In this document: piece after piece, positions 1-9,561 of the stretch
How positions within the stretch are numbered: the stretch's first letter is position 1
Layout of the letters: every line of letters starts with the position of its first letter
Assembly: GCA_016938195.1 (NCBI GenBank)
Contig: JAFGVC010000052.1
Span: 1-42,941 of the forward strand
Source of the DNA: Tissierellales bacterium
Lineage (GTDB): Bacteria; Bacillota; Clostridia; Tissierellales; Dethiosulfatibacteraceae
Length of the DNA: 42,941 nt
Direction: 5' to 3'
Made by a program: the position numbers and the translations under genes
Notes under the pieces: generated by a model
Seen by the model: the letters and a program-made list of their open reading frames with translations, nothing else
The model's database searches: none
Told to the model about the DNA's origin: nothing

Positions 1-1
1 A

Positions 2-2710
2 AATAAAAATGACTCTATCATAATTTTTTTTGGATTCTAATAGTATTTTTTCAGCTTGTAGAATTTGATTTTTTTCATACAAAACCCTTCCTTTGTTTGC
101 TAAGATATAGGCCAAGCCGGAATACAAATTCTTTTCACTGCAAATTTGGAGTGCCTTTTCATAATAATACAAGGCTTGGTCAAAATTTAGCTTCAGTCGG
201 TTGCTTTCTCCTAAATATAAGTAGGATGCCGCAATATTAAGAATATAACGTTCAATATTATTTGTCTTATTAAAAATAGCAATCGCCGCTCTAATATTTT
301 CTTCTCCTTCTTCATAATGACCTGTAAGGATTAAAAAATAACCTTTTAATCGAAGTACTTTGGCATAATCCCCTTCTTGGTCTACCGAAGAAATAATTCT
401 TTCAAGGTGTGTCAATGCCATTTCCATAAGTGTTAAATCAAAGGTGTTAATACTCTGGTGAATCAGCTTAAACCATCCTTTAATCAAATACTCCTGATTG
501 CCTATCTCAAGTGCGAGTTCAATCGTTTTATCAATTAGGCTTCTCCCAACTTTATAGTTCCCTGTATCAACGTGCAATCTTCCAATGGTAAACAAATAGA
601 CTACCTCAATATTCTTAAAATCTATTTGATGCTCATATTCTTTGATGGTTTCATATTCTTCTTGGATGCTTTTGAGTTCTGCTTCTAAATCTTCCTTGTC
701 GAGATATACGGCTGTGCCATTATTTCCCGGTCTATTATCAATCTCAGGAAACATTTCATGATTGATTTTCACTAGCCCTGAAAAACGTTTTAACCTATAT
801 TCAAAATATTTCGATCTATTTTTCGACTCATAATAATGATAAGATAGCTTTGGATAGTATTCACTGTCAGAATGCGTGTTTAGTAATTTATCCTCGTAAT
901 ATTCAGCAAATCGCTTATGAAGGAGAATTCTCTTAGAGTTAGACATTTCTTCTAATACATATTGTTTTATTTTATTGTGCGAAAACTGCAGTTTTAGCTC
1001 CCCGGCAGACGTCATGGACTCCACTAAAATTTTTCTCCATAGGAGGTTGTCCAGAATCTCAATTAAGTCAATTTTACTTTTTCCCGTAATAGATAAAAGC
1101 GCGTCGAGTTGAATGAAATCCAAAAAAATTGCACCTATTTCTAATATTCTTAAAGATTCTTGAGGCAGATTAACAATTCTGCTTCTAATAATATCCCCTG
1201 CTTTTGAATTGCAAATATCGAAGTCTTTATTTTGCATAATATTATTAACATATTCCATTATAAATAAAGGATTTCCTTCACTTTCTCTGAATATGTAACT
1301 TGTTCTGTAAGGGTCAATTTTGACATAATGCTTAATCAGTTGGTCTGTTTCTTCTAATGTAAATCTTTTTAACTCTATCCTTTTGAAATCACCTCTTGAT
1401 TTCATGTGAAAAAAGAGACGAGACACTTCTTCTCTGACAACATTTCTGCTAGTAATCACAACAAACATCCGAATATGATTTTGAAGCAAAAGTGTGTTTA
1501 AAATTTGCAAACTCATTTTATCAATCCAGTGAACGTCTTCAATGATCATAATCATCTCTCTCCCATTGCTTAATATTGAAAAGAGATTAACAAAGGCTTT
1601 TTCAATTACATGATAATTACTATCTTCGCCTAAATTCATGCTCATTGCATATGAAACATCAAATGATGGATATAGTGCTGCAATAGCATTCAATGTTGAT
1701 GCAGGTATCTCCAATTTTTCGTTTTTAATAATATTCCCCATTTGCTCTATGACAGCTCTGAAAGATTCGTAAAAATAATTTTCTTCAAGTTGGTAACAAT
1801 TCATGCGTAATCGGTAGCTTTGTCCTTGAATTGAATTTTCAAATTTCTCAACCAGATTTGTCTTGCCAATACCTGCTTCACCTTCAATCAATACCGTGCA
1901 ATACTTTTGCTTGCGGATGAAATAGTTATATTCCTGTTGTATAAGCTTAAGTTGAAGTTCTCGTCCAAAAGAAAAACAGATCTCCTCTTCATTCTTATCA
2001 CTGGTCTGTCTATCATTTAATAGTGTATCAATCAGATCATAAGCTTCTCGAGAGGGCGTAATGGATAATTCCTTTTGAAAAATCGACTCAAGCTGTTGAA
2101 AAGTTTCTACGCTTTTTTGATACATTTTCTTATCTTTATATAGCTTTATCAAATTGATATAGCTTTTCTCATCAAATTCATCTATTTTGATTAAAATTTT
2201 ACAGGCATTTATTTTATCATTTACAGTGGATTGACTATTATTTATGAGTTTTTCAAGATAAATCTTTATTTTTTCATTGAAAATTTCCCTTTGATAGATG
2301 ACCCAATCTTCATATTCAATAGAGTCCGGAACGAAGAAATCTTTTAATAACTCATATTCGTCCTGCATCAAGGTATCTTTTATGTAGCTTTCATTAAGTT
2401 GAAGTATCTGATCATAATCAAAAAATAAATTTGAATCCTTGTTAACTTTAATAAGTGATCGCTTATCCGAATCAAATATATCAATCCCTAAAGATTTTCT
2501 AATATTATAAATAGCGTTTCTTAAATTTTTTTTACCTACCTCTTCATTGTTATCCGGCCAAAAGATTGAACAAAGCCTAATTCGGTCCATTTGGCCTTCA
2601 ATCATAAGCATATAAAAGATAGCCTCTGCTTTTTTGAAAGGAAAAGTCACCGGCTGATCATCAATATACACTCTAGGGTATCCGATTACATAAACTTTTA
2701 ATTGTTTCAT
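2..2710 (-). CDS. Large SARP/BTAD-type transcriptional regulator with AAA ATPase and TPR-like repeats (C-terminus beyond window)
   Basis: The frame is open from the ATG at 2710 (preceded by AAAGGGATG) to the left edge: 903 residues, no stop, so the gene is cut by the window. Residues 1-95 look like an OmpR-type winged helix, and about 100-245 like a bacterial transcriptional activator (BTAD) helical domain. An AAA/NACHT-like ATPase follows, with Walker A GEAGIGKT at about 277-284 and Walker B MIIEDVHWID at about 385-394. From about 640 on, repeated helical segments resemble tetratricopeptide repeats. This order is known from SARP/MalT-like regulators that sense a ligand through the ATPase/TPR part and bind DNA through the winged helix. 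It lies 81 bp downstream of kbl on the same strand and has its own possible promoter overlapping a palindrome, so it may regulate itself and perhaps tdh-kbl. The ligand cannot be deduced. Confidence 0.85.
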   Translation of the reverse strand, partial: MKQLKVYVIGYPRVYIDDQPVTFPFKKAEAIFYMLMIEGQMDRIRLCSIFWPDNNEEVGKKNLRNAIYNIRKSLGIDIFDSDKRSLIKVNKDSNLFFDYDQILQLNESYIKDTLMQDEYELLKDFFVPDSIEYEDWVIYQREIFNEKIKIYLEKLINNSQSTVNDKINACKILIKIDEFDEKSYINLIKLYKDKKMYQKSVETFQQLESIFQKELSITPSREAYDLIDTLLNDRQTSDKNEEEICFSFGRELQLKLIQQEYNYFIRKQKYCTVLIEGEAGIGKTNLVEKFENSIQGQSYRLRMNCYQLEENYFYESFRAVIEQMGNIIKNEKLEIPASTLNAIAALYPSFDVSYAMSMNLGEDSNYHVIEKAFVNLFSILSNGREMIMIIEDVHWIDKMSLQILNTLLLQNHIRMFVVITSRNVVREEVSRLFFHMKSRGDFKRIELKRFTLEETDQLIKHYVKIDPYRTSYIFRESEGNPLFIMEYVNNIMQNKDFDICNSKAGDIIRSRIVNLPQESLRILEIGAIFLDFIQLDALLSITGKSKIDLIEILDNLLWRKILVESMTSAGELKLQFSHNKIKQYVLEEMSNSKRILLHKRFAEYYEDKLLNTHSDSEYYPKLSYHYYESKNRSKYFEYRLKRFSGLVKINHEMFPEIDNRPGNNGTAVYLDKEDLEAELKSIQEEYETIKEYEHQIDFKNIEVVYLFTIGRLHVDTGNYKVGRSLIDKTIELALEIGNQEYLIKGWFKLIHQSINTFDLTLMEMALTHLERIISSVDQEGDYAKVLRLKGYFLILTGHYEEGEENIRAAIAIFNKTNNIERYILNIAASYLYLGESNRLKLNFDQALYYYEKALQICSEKNLYSGLAYILANKGRVLYEKNQILQAEKILLESKKNYDRVIFI

Positions 2711-2742
2711 AACATCCCTTTGATACTATTTATTTTATCTAA

Positions 2743-2776
2743 AGTCTATTAGACTATATTGCACCCCATCTTACAA
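2743..2776 (-). promoter_or_regulatory. Possible regulator promoter overlapped by a 13-bp palindrome
   Basis: On the minus strand TTGTAA (2771-2776) and TCTAAT (2748-2753) are 17 bp apart, a moderate sigma-A-type promoter for the regulator starting at 2710. The -10 lies inside a perfect inverted repeat AGTCTA-T-TAGACT at 2743-2755. A repressor bound there would block the promoter, so autoregulation is a reasonable guess. The -35 matches the consensus at only 4 of 6 positions. Confidence 0.35.
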
Positions 2777-2791
2777 GTGAATTGTTGAAGT

Positions 2792-3982
2792 TCATATATT
2801 CATTTCTATTTTAACTTCTTGAAATGCCTTTAACGCTTGGTCTAAATCTTCCCTCGTATGTGCAGCTGAAATTTGAACTCTAATCCTAGCTTTTCCAACA
2901 GGAACAACCGGGTAATAAAAGCCAATAACATACACGCCCTTTTCTAGAAGCTTCTCAGCGATTTTTTGTGATAAAACAGCGTCTCCTAACATAATCGGAA
3001 CAATCGGATGAATCCCTTCAATAATCTTATACCCTATTGAACTAATTGAATCTCTGAAATATTTCGTGTTGTCCGCAAGCTTATCTCTAAGCTCTGTGCT
3101 TTCACTTAACATCTTAAGCACCTCTAAGGATGCAGATACAATGGCCGGTGCTAACGTGTTCGAAAATAAGTAAGGTCGAGATCGTTGTCTCAATAATTCA
3201 ATAATTTCCTTCTTACCGCTAGTATAACCTCCACTTGCTCCACCTAGTGCCTTGCCTAAAGTCCCTGTAATAATATCTACTCTATCCATCACATCATGAA
3301 ATTCATGTGTTCCTCTGCCATTTTTACCTATGAACCCCACGGCATGACTATCATCCACCATGACTAAAGCATGATGTTTTTCTGCTAAATCGCAAATACC
3401 TGATAGATTTGCAATAATGCCATCCATCGAAAAAACGCCATCGGTGGCAATAATCTTAATTCTAGCGCCATCCTTGTCAGCTTGTATGAGCTGTTGCTCC
3501 AATGAGGCCATATCATTGTTATGATATCGATATCTCTTGGCTTTGCTTAATCTAACCCCATCGATAATACTGGCATGATTCAACTCATCACTTATGATCG
3601 CATCTTCGCTAGTTGTAATGGTTTCAAAAAGTCCTCCATTTGCATCATAACAAGAAGAGTACAATATCGTGTCATCTGTTTTTAGAAAATCCGTCAATTT
3701 GGATTCTAATTCCTTGTGCATCGTTTGTGTCCCACATATAAAACGAACGGATGACATGCCATATCCCCATAGGTCATAGCTCTTCAAAGCAGCACTTCTA
3801 ATCCTTTCATTGTTTGATAATCCAAGATAATTATTAGCACACATATTTAATAAGTTATTTGACTTATCTGTGTTGATCCTGTTGCTTTGTGGTGTGGTGA
3901 TAATTCTTTCGTTTTTCCATAATCCACTGTTCTTAATCTCTGAAAGTTGATCCTTATATATTGATTTGTAACTATCGTACAT
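2792..3982 (-). CDS. kbl: Glycine C-acetyltransferase (2-amino-3-ketobutyrate CoA ligase)
   Basis: This is a PLP-dependent alpha-oxoamine synthase of 396 residues that cleaves 2-amino-3-oxobutyrate with CoA to glycine and acetyl-CoA, the second step of threonine breakdown in the cytosol. Visible signatures are the PLP lysine K244 in [14 protein letters not shown], the cofactor-binding DDSHAVGF at 210-217 (D210, H213), and the N-terminal [12 protein letters not shown] chose the ATG at 3982 rather than the upstream in-frame start at 4003, because TAGGAGGAGT at 3987-3996 sits directly in front of it and family members begin in this way. The tdh stop codon (3994-3996) lies within this ribosome site, so the two genes are translationally close and almost certainly co-transcribed from the promoter ahead of tdh. 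Confidence 0.96.
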   Translation of the reverse strand: MYDSYKSIYKDQLSEIKNSGLWKNERIITTPQSNRINTDKSNNLLNMCANNYLGLSNNERIRSAALKSYDLWGYGMSSVRFICGTQTMHKELESKLTDFLKTDDTILYSSCYDANGGLFETITTSEDAIISDELNHASIIDGVRLSKAKRYRYHNNDMASLEQQLIQADKDGARIKIIATDGVFSMDGIIANLSGICDLAEKHHALVMVDDSHAVGFIGKNGRGTHEFHDVMDRVDIITGTLGKALGGASGGYTSGKKEIIELLRQRSRPYLFSNTLAPAIVSASLEVLKMLSESTELRDKLADNTKYFRDSISSIGYKIIEGIHPIVPIMLGDAVLSQKIAEKLLEKGVYVIGFYYPVVPVGKARIRVQISAAHTREDLDQALKAFQEVKIEMNI

Positions 3983-3993
3983 TCTTACTCCTC

Positions 3994-5031
3994 CTATGAC
4001 CATTCTAAAATAACTTTTCCTGAATTTCCTGTTTTCATGATTTCAAAACCTTCTATAAAGTCTTTGTAATTGAAATGATGCGTAATCACGGATGATATAT
4101 CCAATCCTGATTGAAGCATCGAATTCATCTTATACCACGTTTCATACATTTCTCTTCCATAAATCCCCTTGATTTGCAATCCATTGAAGACTACCTTGTT
4201 CCAATCAATAGCTGTTTCAGCCGTTTGTATACCAAGCATGGCAATTTTACCGCCATGAACCATCAAATCTATCATATCACTGAAAGCTTTGCCACTACCT
4301 GACATTTCAAGCCCCACATCAAATCCTTCATTCATGCCAAGCTCTTTTTCTATATCCTTTAAATCTTCTTTCAACACATTAACAATACGATCCGCACCTA
4401 GTTTTTTTGCTAAATCAAGTCGATACTGATTAACATCCGTCACAACAACATGTCTTGCCCCTGCATGTTTAACAATAGCTGCAGCCATAGCTCCAATTGG
4501 TCCTGCTCCCGTAATTAATACATCTTCACCTAATACATCAAAAGACAAGGCTGTATGTACTGCATTACCTAGAGGATCAAAAATACTGATGATATCTTTG
4601 GAGATATTTCCTTTCGGAACCCATATATTGGAAGCAGGAATGGTCGCATATTCCGAAAAAATACCCGTTCGATTGACGCCTACTCCTTTCGTATCCTTGC
4701 ACAAATGTCTCCTTCCCGCTAAGCAATTTCTACATTTTCCGCATACAATGTGTCCTTCTCCCGTAACGATATCTCCAACTGATAATTCTATCACACCTTT
4801 TCCAAGTGATATAATTTCACCGACAAATTCATGTCCGGTTATCAAAGGCACTGGAATAGTTGCCTGAGACCACTCATCCCAATTGTAGATATGCACATCT
4901 GTCCCGCATATAGCCGTCTTAAGGATTTTAATTAAAACCTCTCCATACTGTGGTTCCGGGATGGGCACCCTCTCTAGCCAGAGTCCGGGTTCTGAATATT
5001 TTTTGACCAGAGCGTCCATTTTACTTTCCAT
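3994..5031 (-). CDS. tdh: L-threonine 3-dehydrogenase
   Basis: This zinc-dependent medium-chain dehydrogenase of 345 residues oxidises L-threonine to 2-amino-3-oxobutyrate with NAD+, feeding Kbl. Residues fitting the family are the catalytic zinc ligand C42 ([15 protein letters not shown] region) with H67/E68 in GHEFVG, the four structural-zinc cysteines C97, C100, C103 and C111, and a Rossmann motif [10 protein letters not shown] near 175. The ATG at 5031 is preceded by AGGAGG with a 5-nt spacer. A second in-frame ATG at 5019 lacks a site. It is the first gene of the tdh-kbl unit. Other MDR polyol dehydrogenases share the fold, but the NWDEW segment and the kbl neighbour make the threonine role secure. 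Confidence 0.96.
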   Translation of the reverse strand: MESKMDALVKKYSEPGLWLERVPIPEPQYGEVLIKILKTAICGTDVHIYNWDEWSQATIPVPLITGHEFVGEIISLGKGVIELSVGDIVTGEGHIVCGKCRNCLAGRRHLCKDTKGVGVNRTGIFSEYATIPASNIWVPKGNISKDIISIFDPLGNAVHTALSFDVLGEDVLITGAGPIGAMAAAIVKHAGARHVVVTDVNQYRLDLAKKLGADRIVNVLKEDLKDIEKELGMNEGFDVGLEMSGSGKAFSDMIDLMVHGGKIAMLGIQTAETAIDWNKVVFNGLQIKGIYGREMYETWYKMNSMLQSGLDISSVITHHFNYKDFIEGFEIMKTGNSGKVILEWS

Positions 5032-5062
5032 AAAAACCTCCTGAGCCTTATCTTTTGAGAAT

Positions 5063-5091
5063 ATAATACACTATTTTTGTATTTTATTCAA
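5063..5091 (-). promoter_or_regulatory. Sigma-A-type promoter of tdh-kbl
   Basis: On the minus strand TTGAAT (5086-5091) is separated by exactly 17 bp from TATTAT (5063-5068), about 30 bp upstream of the tdh start. Spacing and hexamers fit a vegetative promoter. I see no clear operator in it. Confidence 0.65.
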
Positions 5092-5153
5092 TGACGTTTT
5101 TGTTTTTTGTATTAAATTAATGGACAGAAAGAAGTGTAATTTTTGACAATTAG

Positions 5154-5326
5154 TGGTATAATAGGATTAGTTAGAAATACATGTCAGCTTTCAATTCTTT
5201 TAATGAACGAAATCAAGAGCTTTGATTGTCTGAAAATTACAACAAGTCGTTGTAAAGAGGAAACGAATTTTCATCAAAATGAAATAACAAAAAAGCGACG
5301 CCTTAATTATAAGGGTCGCATTTTTT
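5154..5326 (+). ncRNA. Candidate small RNA: extended -10 promoter, two hairpins, then a terminator
   Basis: In the 293-bp gap between tdh and the amylase gene, the plus strand has an extended -10 (TGGTATAAT, 5154-5162). Two hairpins follow: TTACAAC/GTTGTAA with a 5-nt loop at 5237-5255, and TTTCAT/ATGAAA with a 4-nt loop at 5269-5284. The intrinsic terminator at 5295-5326 ends the unit. Transcription starting near 5169 would give an RNA of about 155 nt. A 14-codon frame (5181-5225) exists but has no ribosome site. Most of the 67-residue frame at 5143-5346 starts upstream of the expected transcript and resembles no family. There is no good -35, and the terminator alone is explained by the amylase gene, so this is a hypothesis. 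Confidence 0.35.
5289..5326. terminator. Bidirectional intrinsic terminator after the amylase gene
   Basis: The stem is GCGAC (5295-5299), a bulged G, CCTT, a 6-nt loop, then AAGG-GTCGC (5311-5319). It is flanked by a run of A on the left (5289-5294, a U-tract for minus-strand transcripts) and a run of T on the right (5321-5326). It starts just beyond the amylase stop codon (5325-5327), so the right T-run overlaps that stop. It should end the dnaE-pfkA-pyk-amylase transcript and any plus-strand RNA from 5169. Confidence 0.85.
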
Positions 5327-6656
5327 ATTTTTGCTCAAATAGATAAAATAGGATAGGTACACCCTTAACGATAACATGATTATTGGATACAACTAAAACC
5401 TGACCATTGAACTCATTGATGAATTCACCGTCAATTCTAGGTGTTTCAAAATACCCTAGACTTTTCCAATCCAACGTGATATCACCTACATAATCTCCAA
5501 AGCTAAAGATTCCGATTAACCATCTATTGCCTTGTTTATAAGAAGCTAAAACAACTTCCTTTTGAGGACAATCATGTATTCTGTACCTGCCCTCGGAGAA
5601 AATAACATCCTTTTTTAGACCACTTAATCGCTTTAGGGTTTTATAAAAATCATTTGAAGCTTCCTGATGTGAAATAGCATCTTTATCAAAAAGTGACGGG
5701 AGCTTTGATTCGTTTGATTCTTGACCTGCATATAGCAGCGTCATCCCCTTTTCAAAAAACATAAAAGCCGTCAGATTCTCAAGCTTTCTCTTGTCTTTGA
5801 CTAATCCAGCTATTCGTGGCTGGTCGTGATTCTCAAGAAATCTTAATTTAACATAATTATCCGGATAGATTGCTTCTTGATGTCTTTTCAGAATTAATGC
5901 TTCTTCGAGTGGTATTTGAGAGGAAATATACTTTATAAGCTTATCATGCGTGTCATAATCATAACAAACGTCAAAAACTGAATAGACTTCACTGTCAGAA
6001 GCAGCATAAAAGCCCATATTTCGCACTTGCTCAACAAAATGAGTGTGAACGGTTTCAGCCAACATGATTATTCCGGGATTTTTTTTCTTTAATCTGGCTC
6101 TAGCTTCTTTCCAAAATCCCATTGGAATCAATGGCGCTACATCACACCTAAATCCATCAATACCTAAGTCAGCCCAAAACTCAAGAGAAGTAATTTGATC
6201 TTCCCACAAGCTTTTATTGCTATAATCTAAATCGATAATATCCGACCAATCAGCAATCTTATTTCCAAAGTCGCCGTTTGGACCCTTAAAATAATACTCC
6301 GGGTGATGGTGTCTATAGACGCTATCATGTGATGTGTGATTAAATACGACATCTAACATGACCTCCATCTCTAGTTGATGTATCGCTTCTATGAGAAGTA
6401 TAAATTCATCAATTGTTCCATACTCCGGATTTATCTCATTATAATCCTTAATAGAATAAGGACACCCCAAACTCCCTTTCTTATTCAGCTGACCTATAGA
6501 TTGAACCGGCATAAACCATATCATATCAACACCTAACGATTTTATTCGATTCAAATCCTTTAAAACGCCCTGGAAGTTTCCCTCTTCAGTATGATTTCTA
6601 ACATATATTTCATAAATTATTTTATTTCTCAATAATATAGGTGTGTCTTTTGCCAT
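5325..6656 (-). CDS. GH13 alpha-amylase family glycosidase, cytoplasmic
   Basis: This protein of 443 residues has the (beta/alpha)8 GH13 fold acting on alpha-glucosidic bonds. The conserved GH13 regions are DVVFNH at 102-107, GFRCDVA with nucleophile D172, LAETVH with acid/base E201, and FLENHD with D278. A small C-terminal beta domain follows from about residue 355. There is no signal peptide, so it acts inside the cell on maltodextrin or glycogen-type substrates. Exact specificity (amylase, maltogenic, or sucrose/trehalose type) cannot be read from the motifs. AAAGGAG precedes the ATG. It begins 51 bp after pyk on the same strand and ends at a strong terminator, so it looks like the last gene of the glycolytic operon, where it would supply glucose units to PfkA and Pyk. 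Confidence 0.9.
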   Translation of the reverse strand: MAKDTPILLRNKIIYEIYVRNHTEEGNFQGVLKDLNRIKSLGVDMIWFMPVQSIGQLNKKGSLGCPYSIKDYNEINPEYGTIDEFILLIEAIHQLEMEVMLDVVFNHTSHDSVYRHHHPEYYFKGPNGDFGNKIADWSDIIDLDYSNKSLWEDQITSLEFWADLGIDGFRCDVAPLIPMGFWKEARARLKKKNPGIIMLAETVHTHFVEQVRNMGFYAASDSEVYSVFDVCYDYDTHDKLIKYISSQIPLEEALILKRHQEAIYPDNYVKLRFLENHDQPRIAGLVKDKRKLENLTAFMFFEKGMTLLYAGQESNESKLPSLFDKDAISHQEASNDFYKTLKRLSGLKKDVIFSEGRYRIHDCPQKEVVLASYKQGNRWLIGIFSFGDYVGDITLDWKSLGYFETPRIDGEFINEFNGQVLVVSNNHVIVKGVPILFYLFEQK

Positions 6657-6707
6657 AAGAACTCCTTTTACTCATCGATGAACCTTCTTTTCTTTCATTA
6701 AATTGTT

Positions 6708-8465
6708 TTACAGGACTCTGGCTTCTCCTCTATAGACGATTCCTCTAGACCCGATAACCGTTAATATTTCGCCATCTTCGATGATTTCTGTAGCTCGAGT
6801 AGCACCCACAACTACCTCTATGCCTAAATTCATGCACACGATAAATGCATGGGAAGTTAATCCGCCTTCCTCCGTGATAACGGCAGATGCTTTTTCCATT
6901 AAAGGAACAAGATCACGGTCTGTAACCGGCACTACCAGAATATCCCCTTCATTAAATCTTTCACTTAGGTCTTCATAGTATCTTCCTACGCAAGCTTTTC
7001 CGACTACGGTGCGTTTTCCGACTCCGACTTTTTTATAAAGTAATTCACTGACTACATGTACCTTAAGTAAATTGGTGCTTCCTGCTACCCCCACCGGCAC
7101 TCCGGCAGTAATGACCACCAAATCTCCGTAACCAATATAACCACGTTCCAGAGCCTTTTGAACAGAATAATCAATCACTTCATCCGTCGCATTCAGTTTA
7201 ACGGTCTTCACAGGATGAACTCCCCAAACCAAGGATAATTTTCTCATAACACGGTCAGAATGTGTGGCAGCAATAATAGGAGCCTTTGGTCTAAATTTAG
7301 AAACAGAGATAGCGGTATATCCTGAAGCAGTAGCTGTTATGATAGCCGCCGCATTCAAATTAAACGCTGTTCTGCAAGTAGAGAGACTTATGGCATTAGT
7401 AATGGTATTGTCTACACTCATATTTCTTGTTCTGAACAGTTCGTCATAGTTTAATGAATCTTCAATTTTTTGAGCAATATCCGACATTGTCCTCACAGAT
7501 TCAATCGGATACTTTCCTGCAGCCGTCTCTCCTGAAAGCATGATGGCATCTGAACCCTCAAAAATTGCAGTCGCTACGTCGCTGACCTCAGCTCTGGTGG
7601 GTCTTGGATTTCTCATCATAGAATCTAGCATTTGAGTTGCCGTTATGACAGGCTTCCCGGCCTGATTACATTTTTCAATCATCATTTTTTGAGCCAAAGG
7701 GACTTCCTCAGCAGGTATTTCTACACCCAAATCCCCTCTCGCAACCATGATGCCGTCAGATACTCTGATGATTTCGTCAATATTGTTAACCCCTTCACGG
7801 TTTTCAATTTTTGAAATAATCTGAATATGATCAGCGCCTTTATTTTCCAATACCTTCCTAATGGACAGGACATCATCGGCTTTTCTAATAAAAGAAGCCG
7901 CAATAAAATCAATATCCTGCTCAATGCCAAAATGAATATCATCTATATCCTTCTGTGTTAATGGCGGAAGATTGATTTTGACATTTGGTATGTTTACCCC
8001 TTTTTTGTTTTTAACCGTTCCGGGATTATTGACAATGCATTTCAAATCCGTCCCATTAATGACTTCAACCACCGACAAGCTAATGAGTCCATCATCAATT
8101 AATATGACATCTTTAATCTGGAGATCTTTAGCAATCCTTGGATAGTTGACCATAATCAAATCGTCATTTCCAAGTACTTCTCTTGATGTAACTATGACTT
8201 CTGAATCTTTTTCCAGCTCAATCGCTCCATTCTCAAAATCACCGGTTCTGATTTCAGGTCCTTTAGTGTCTAACATAATCGCAACAGGCCTATCAAGTTT
8301 TTCCCTAATCTCTTTAATCATATTTATACGATTAAGATGTTCCGGATGAGTACCATGCGAAAAATTCAGTCGAGCCACGTTCAATCCTTTCAGCATAAGT
8401 TCTGTAAGTATCTCTTTTGAATCTGAGGCCGGCCCCAGCGTACAAACTATTTTTGTCTTTCTCAT
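6708..8465 (-). CDS. pyk: Pyruvate kinase with C-terminal PEP-utilising domain
   Basis: Pyruvate kinase of 585 residues, converting PEP and ADP to pyruvate and ATP. Catalytic and binding residues are visible: R32, N34 and S36 (ARLNFSHG), D66, K219 and E221 (ISKIENREG), D245 (VARGDLGVE), and T277 (TATQMLDSM). After the usual 470 residues there is an extra mobile domain like that of PEP synthase and enzyme I, with GGLTSHAF around 534-541. This is the long form known from Bacillus and relatives. The start is set at 8465, where GGAGG stands 5 nt upstream. A longer in-frame start at 8486 has no such site. It follows pfkA by 43 bp. Confidence 0.97.
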   Translation of the reverse strand: MRKTKIVCTLGPASDSKEILTELMLKGLNVARLNFSHGTHPEHLNRINMIKEIREKLDRPVAIMLDTKGPEIRTGDFENGAIELEKDSEVIVTSREVLGNDDLIMVNYPRIAKDLQIKDVILIDDGLISLSVVEVINGTDLKCIVNNPGTVKNKKGVNIPNVKINLPPLTQKDIDDIHFGIEQDIDFIAASFIRKADDVLSIRKVLENKGADHIQIISKIENREGVNNIDEIIRVSDGIMVARGDLGVEIPAEEVPLAQKMMIEKCNQAGKPVITATQMLDSMMRNPRPTRAEVSDVATAIFEGSDAIMLSGETAAGKYPIESVRTMSDIAQKIEDSLNYDELFRTRNMSVDNTITNAISLSTCRTAFNLNAAAIITATASGYTAISVSKFRPKAPIIAATHSDRVMRKLSLVWGVHPVKTVKLNATDEVIDYSVQKALERGYIGYGDLVVITAGVPVGVAGSTNLLKVHVVSELLYKKVGVGKRTVVGKACVGRYYEDLSERFNEGDILVVPVTDRDLVPLMEKASAVITEEGGLTSHAFIVCMNLGIEVVVGATRATEIIEDGEILTVIGSRGIVYRGEARVL

Positions 8466-8508
8466 TTTATCCTCCAATGGAATCAATTATTATGAAACTA
8501 AGTCCATC

Positions 8509-9468
8509 CTATATGGACAATATTTTAGCCAATTCATATGTCTCTTGGTCAAATTCTTTTTCTATCTGAAGCGCTTCTCCTATGTCCATTGAGAAAATTT
8601 GGCCGTCTCTGGTTCCAATAACAACGTTAGTTATGCCATTCATTAAAGTGTGGACAGCCTTTGCTCCCATTTTCGAACCAATAATTCGGTCGAAAGCAGA
8701 TGGTGTGCCACCCCTTTGAATGTATCCTAAGACAGTGCATCGGACAGATAGTCCGGTGCTACATACAATTTGGTCTCTCAGCGAGTAAGCATTTCCCGCT
8801 CCTTCAGCAAGTATGATAATGCTATGCTTTTTTCCTCTTGCATTGCCACGCATAATAATATCGCAAATTTCTTCATTTGAAATAGGTGCTTCGGGTATCA
8901 CAACCACTTCAGCTCCCCCGGCAAGGCCTGCATATAAAGCCAGATCACCACATCGTCTTCCCATGACCTCCACTACATTTGTCCTCTCATGAGAGGAAGA
9001 GGTGTCTCTGATTTTTCCAATTGCATCCAAAATGGTGTTAAGCGCTGTATTAAAGCCTAGCGTATATTGTGTGTATGGCAAATCATTGTCAATCGTTCCC
9101 GGAATACCTGCTGTCAAGACACCTGCCTCACTCAGCTTTCTTGCTCCCTTAAAAGATCCATCTCCTCCAATTACAACAAGTCCCTCAATTTCACGATAGC
9201 GAAGTGTATCCAGAGCCTTCTGAAATCCAGATTCCTGCATAAACTCCTCACATCTGGCCGTTCCAAGTATTGTGCCTCCCCTATGAATAATGTCCGCTAC
9301 AGAAGATAAATCCATCGCCTTCATTTCATTTTCTATTAACCCTTTATAGCCCCTATATATTCCCATGACTTCAATATTGTTGTAAATGGAATATCTAACA
9401 ACGGCTCTAATCGCCGCATTCATACCAGGAGCATCTCCTCCGCTTGTTAAAACACCTATTCTTCGCAT
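8509..9468 (-). CDS. pfkA: ATP-dependent 6-phosphofructokinase
   Basis: This 319-residue enzyme phosphorylates fructose 6-phosphate to fructose 1,6-bisphosphate and is the committed step of glycolysis. The family signature is complete: GGDAPGMN at 10-17, GGDGS at 101-105 (D103) and PGTIDND with the catalytic base D127. The GGDGS glycine context is that of the ATP-using rather than the PPi-using type. The start at 9468 is chosen because CAGGAGG lies just upstream and it gives the standard N-terminus and length. The frame extends to 9513 without a better site. It stands between dnaE and pyk, and has its own extended -10 promoter at 9525-9533. Confidence 0.97.
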   Translation of the reverse strand: MRRIGVLTSGGDAPGMNAAIRAVVRYSIYNNIEVMGIYRGYKGLIENEMKAMDLSSVADIIHRGGTILGTARCEEFMQESGFQKALDTLRYREIEGLVVIGGDGSFKGARKLSEAGVLTAGIPGTIDNDLPYTQYTLGFNTALNTILDAIGKIRDTSSSHERTNVVEVMGRRCGDLALYAGLAGGAEVVVIPEAPISNEEICDIIMRGNARGKKHSIIILAEGAGNAYSLRDQIVCSTGLSVRCTVLGYIQRGGTPSAFDRIIGSKMGAKAVHTLMNGITNVVIGTRDGQIFSMDIGEALQIEKEFDQETYELAKILSI

Positions 9469-9524
9469 ATTTTCCTCCTGAAAGGGATTAAATTTGTCCC
9501 GATATACTCGCAACCCGTCCCTAT

Positions 9525-9533
9525 ATTATACCA
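9525..9533 (-). promoter_or_regulatory. Extended -10 promoter for pfkA-pyk inside the dnaE operon
   Basis: On the minus strand TGGTATAAT occupies 9525-9533, in the 93-bp gap between dnaE and pfkA. It would give a leader of about 50 nt. The -35 region (TTTTCT at 17 bp) is poor, as expected of a promoter leaning on its TGN element. It would allow glycolytic genes to be expressed independently of dnaE. Confidence 0.55.
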
Positions 9534-9561
9534 TGTTTTTTTGTAATAGAAAAGATGATTA

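Noticed and set aside
5143-5148. TTGACA as the -35 of the 5157 promoter
   Set aside because: It is only 8 bp from the TATAAT, too close to function as a -35.
5143-5346. A 67-codon plus-strand frame in the tdh-amylase gap
   Set aside because: It has no ribosome site, begins before the likely transcription start, runs through the terminator hairpin and into the amylase end, and resembles no family.
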